Shown here: positions 63,242 to 64,000 of the stretch, in pieces
Layout: the number at the start of each line of letters is the position of its first letter
How positions within the stretch are numbered: the first letter of the stretch is position 1
NCBI RefSeq assembly: GCF_000426845.1
Contig: NZ_AUGD01000003.1
Coordinates: 372,001-436,000 of the forward strand
Direction: 5' to 3'
DNA: 64,000 nucleotides
From: Bradyrhizobium sp. in8p8
Lineage (GTDB): Bacteria; Pseudomonadota; Alphaproteobacteria; Rhizobiales; Xanthobacteraceae
Made by a program: the position numbers and the translations under genes
Notes under the pieces: generated by a model
Told to the model about the DNA's origin: nothing
The model's input: only the letters and a program-made list of their open reading frames with translations
Database searches by the model: none

Positions 63242-64000
63242 GCCGCCAATCTGCGCGCGAGCATCCGGAAGCGCAAGATCAGGAGACCGGCATAGACGAA
63301 CGTACCGACCGAGAATCCGATCCAGACACCGATCGCGCCCAACCTTGTGTGGAACGCCAGCACCCAGCCGATCGGAAAGGCGACGCACCAATAGCCGATC
63401 GCCGCGAACAGCAATGTCATCCTGGTGTCGTTGATGCCGCGCAGCGCGCCGCCCATGATGGTCTGGAGGCCGTCGGCGATGAAGAAGCTGGCGCCGACCA
63501 GCAGCAGAGTCCCGGTCAGTTCGACCGTCGCCGCGCTTTCGGCGCCGCCGCCGAAAAACAGCCGGCCGAGCTGGTAGCGGCCGATGATGATGGCGATGGT
63601 CAGCGCTGAGACCAGCGCGAGGCCGAGCACGGCAGCGACCAGCCCCGCGCGCTTCACTGCCGCCGGATCATTGCGGCCGAAGGCATGGCCAACCCGCACC
63701 GTCGCTGCCATGCCGATGCCGAGCGGCACCATGAACAGCACCGCCGTGACCTGGAGCGCGATCTGGTGCGCGGCAATCGCAGTGGTCGAGATCAATCCCA
63801 TCAGCAGCGCCGCCGAGGAGAACAGGCCGTATTCCAGCAGCAGCGAGAACGAGATCGGCGCGCCGATCGCAATGAGCTGGCGCATCAAGGGCCAGTCGAT
63901 CCGCCACAGGCGCGCGAGCGGATGGTAATCCGCAAACGGCTCGCGCAGCGCCGCGATCGCGAGCGCGGCGAGGAAGGTGCCGAGATTGACCAGCGTGGTC
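63238..64000 (-). CDS. MATE-family efflux pump, 5' end cut by the window
   Basis: The frame is open to the right edge (253 residues seen), and the N-terminal half is missing. Hydrophobic segments include PISFSLLLEYGLFSSAALLM and AVLFMVPLGIGMAATVRVG, which are typical of NorM-type multidrug/Na or H antiporters (MATE). The sequence joined across the M at 63888 (RIDWPLMRQLIAIG) shows that this is not the true start. It is the first of a three-gene overlapping operon. Confidence 0.9.
   Translation of the reverse strand, partial: TTLVNLGTFLAALAIAALREPFADYHPLARLWRIDWPLMRQLIAIGAPISFSLLLEYGLFSSAALLMGLISTTAIAAHQIALQVTAVLFMVPLGIGMAATVRVGHAFGRNDPAAVKRAGLVAAVLGLALVSALTIAIIIGRYQLGRLFFGGGAESAATVELTGTLLLVGASFFIADGLQTIMGGALRGINDTRMTLLFAAIGYWCVAFPIGWVLAFHTRLGAIGVWIGFSVGTFVYAGLLILRFRMLARRLAA

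Overview
The window looks like chromosomal DNA of a Bradyrhizobium-type alphaproteobacterium. The basis is high GC coding sequence, a 163-residue Irr with the GCPWHD heme motif, the irr / fabA-fabB-fabI neighbourhood, a divergent oxyR-katG pair, two classic alphaproteobacterial housekeeping clusters, and several families of GC-rich palindromic intergenic repeats. I see no rRNA, tRNA, CRISPR array, prophage or intact insertion sequence.

Layout. 1-4.4 kb: a truncated secreted protease-like gene, a MoeB/ThiF enzyme, a decayed LysR gene, a glyoxylate/hydroxypyruvate reductase-type dehydrogenase and a secreted SH3 protein. 4.5-8.2 kb: irr facing away from fabA-fabB-fabI (unsaturated fatty acid synthesis). 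8.3-14.2 kb: an autotransporter-barrel protein, a GST, and oxyR diverging from katG. 14.5-22.1 kb: a phosphite (ptx) locus. On the minus strand it carries a binding protein, a permease, an ATPase and a large formate-dehydrogenase-like molybdoenzyme. Facing these on the plus strand are a phosphite dehydrogenase (PtxD) and its LysR regulator. A transposase scrap follows. 22.4-32.8 kb: the rimP-nusA-ylxR-infB-rbfA-truB-rpsO-pnp operon on the minus strand. 33.1-45.9 kb: a DUF2336 gene, then the minus-strand block tsaB-rimI-fur-HAD-miaB-phoH-ybeY-corC-lnt-xre-M20 peptidase-trmB, with a NifU-like gene beyond tsaB. 46-64 kb: usp, trpS, murJ, a PfkB (adenosine) kinase, an acyl-CoA ligase, a beta-lactamase-fold hydrolase, a small hypothetical gene, succinate-semialdehyde dehydrogenase, purC, pirin, an MmgE/PrpD protein, a FUSC transporter, an SMI1/KNR4 protein, a DsbA-like isomerase, a DUF2867 protein and a truncated MATE pump.

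The most interesting region is the ptx locus. The dehydrogenase keeps every active-site residue I recall for PtxD. The transporter operon has a near-consensus Pho box placed 9 bp upstream of a -10-like TAATTA. The last gene of that operon is a stand-alone 909-residue formate-dehydrogenase-like protein. It keeps the catalytic Cys but has Ala where the neighbouring His normally sits, and no partner subunits are nearby. I propose it is a second, molybdenum-dependent oxidoreductase of the phosphite / reduced-phosphorus pathway; this is inference. Other items worth checking are a 32-bp hairpin in the rpsO-pnp spacer, a promoter-plus-terminator leader before rimP, an M20 peptidase where metK is usually found, and a possibly degenerate GIY-YIG-like small protein.
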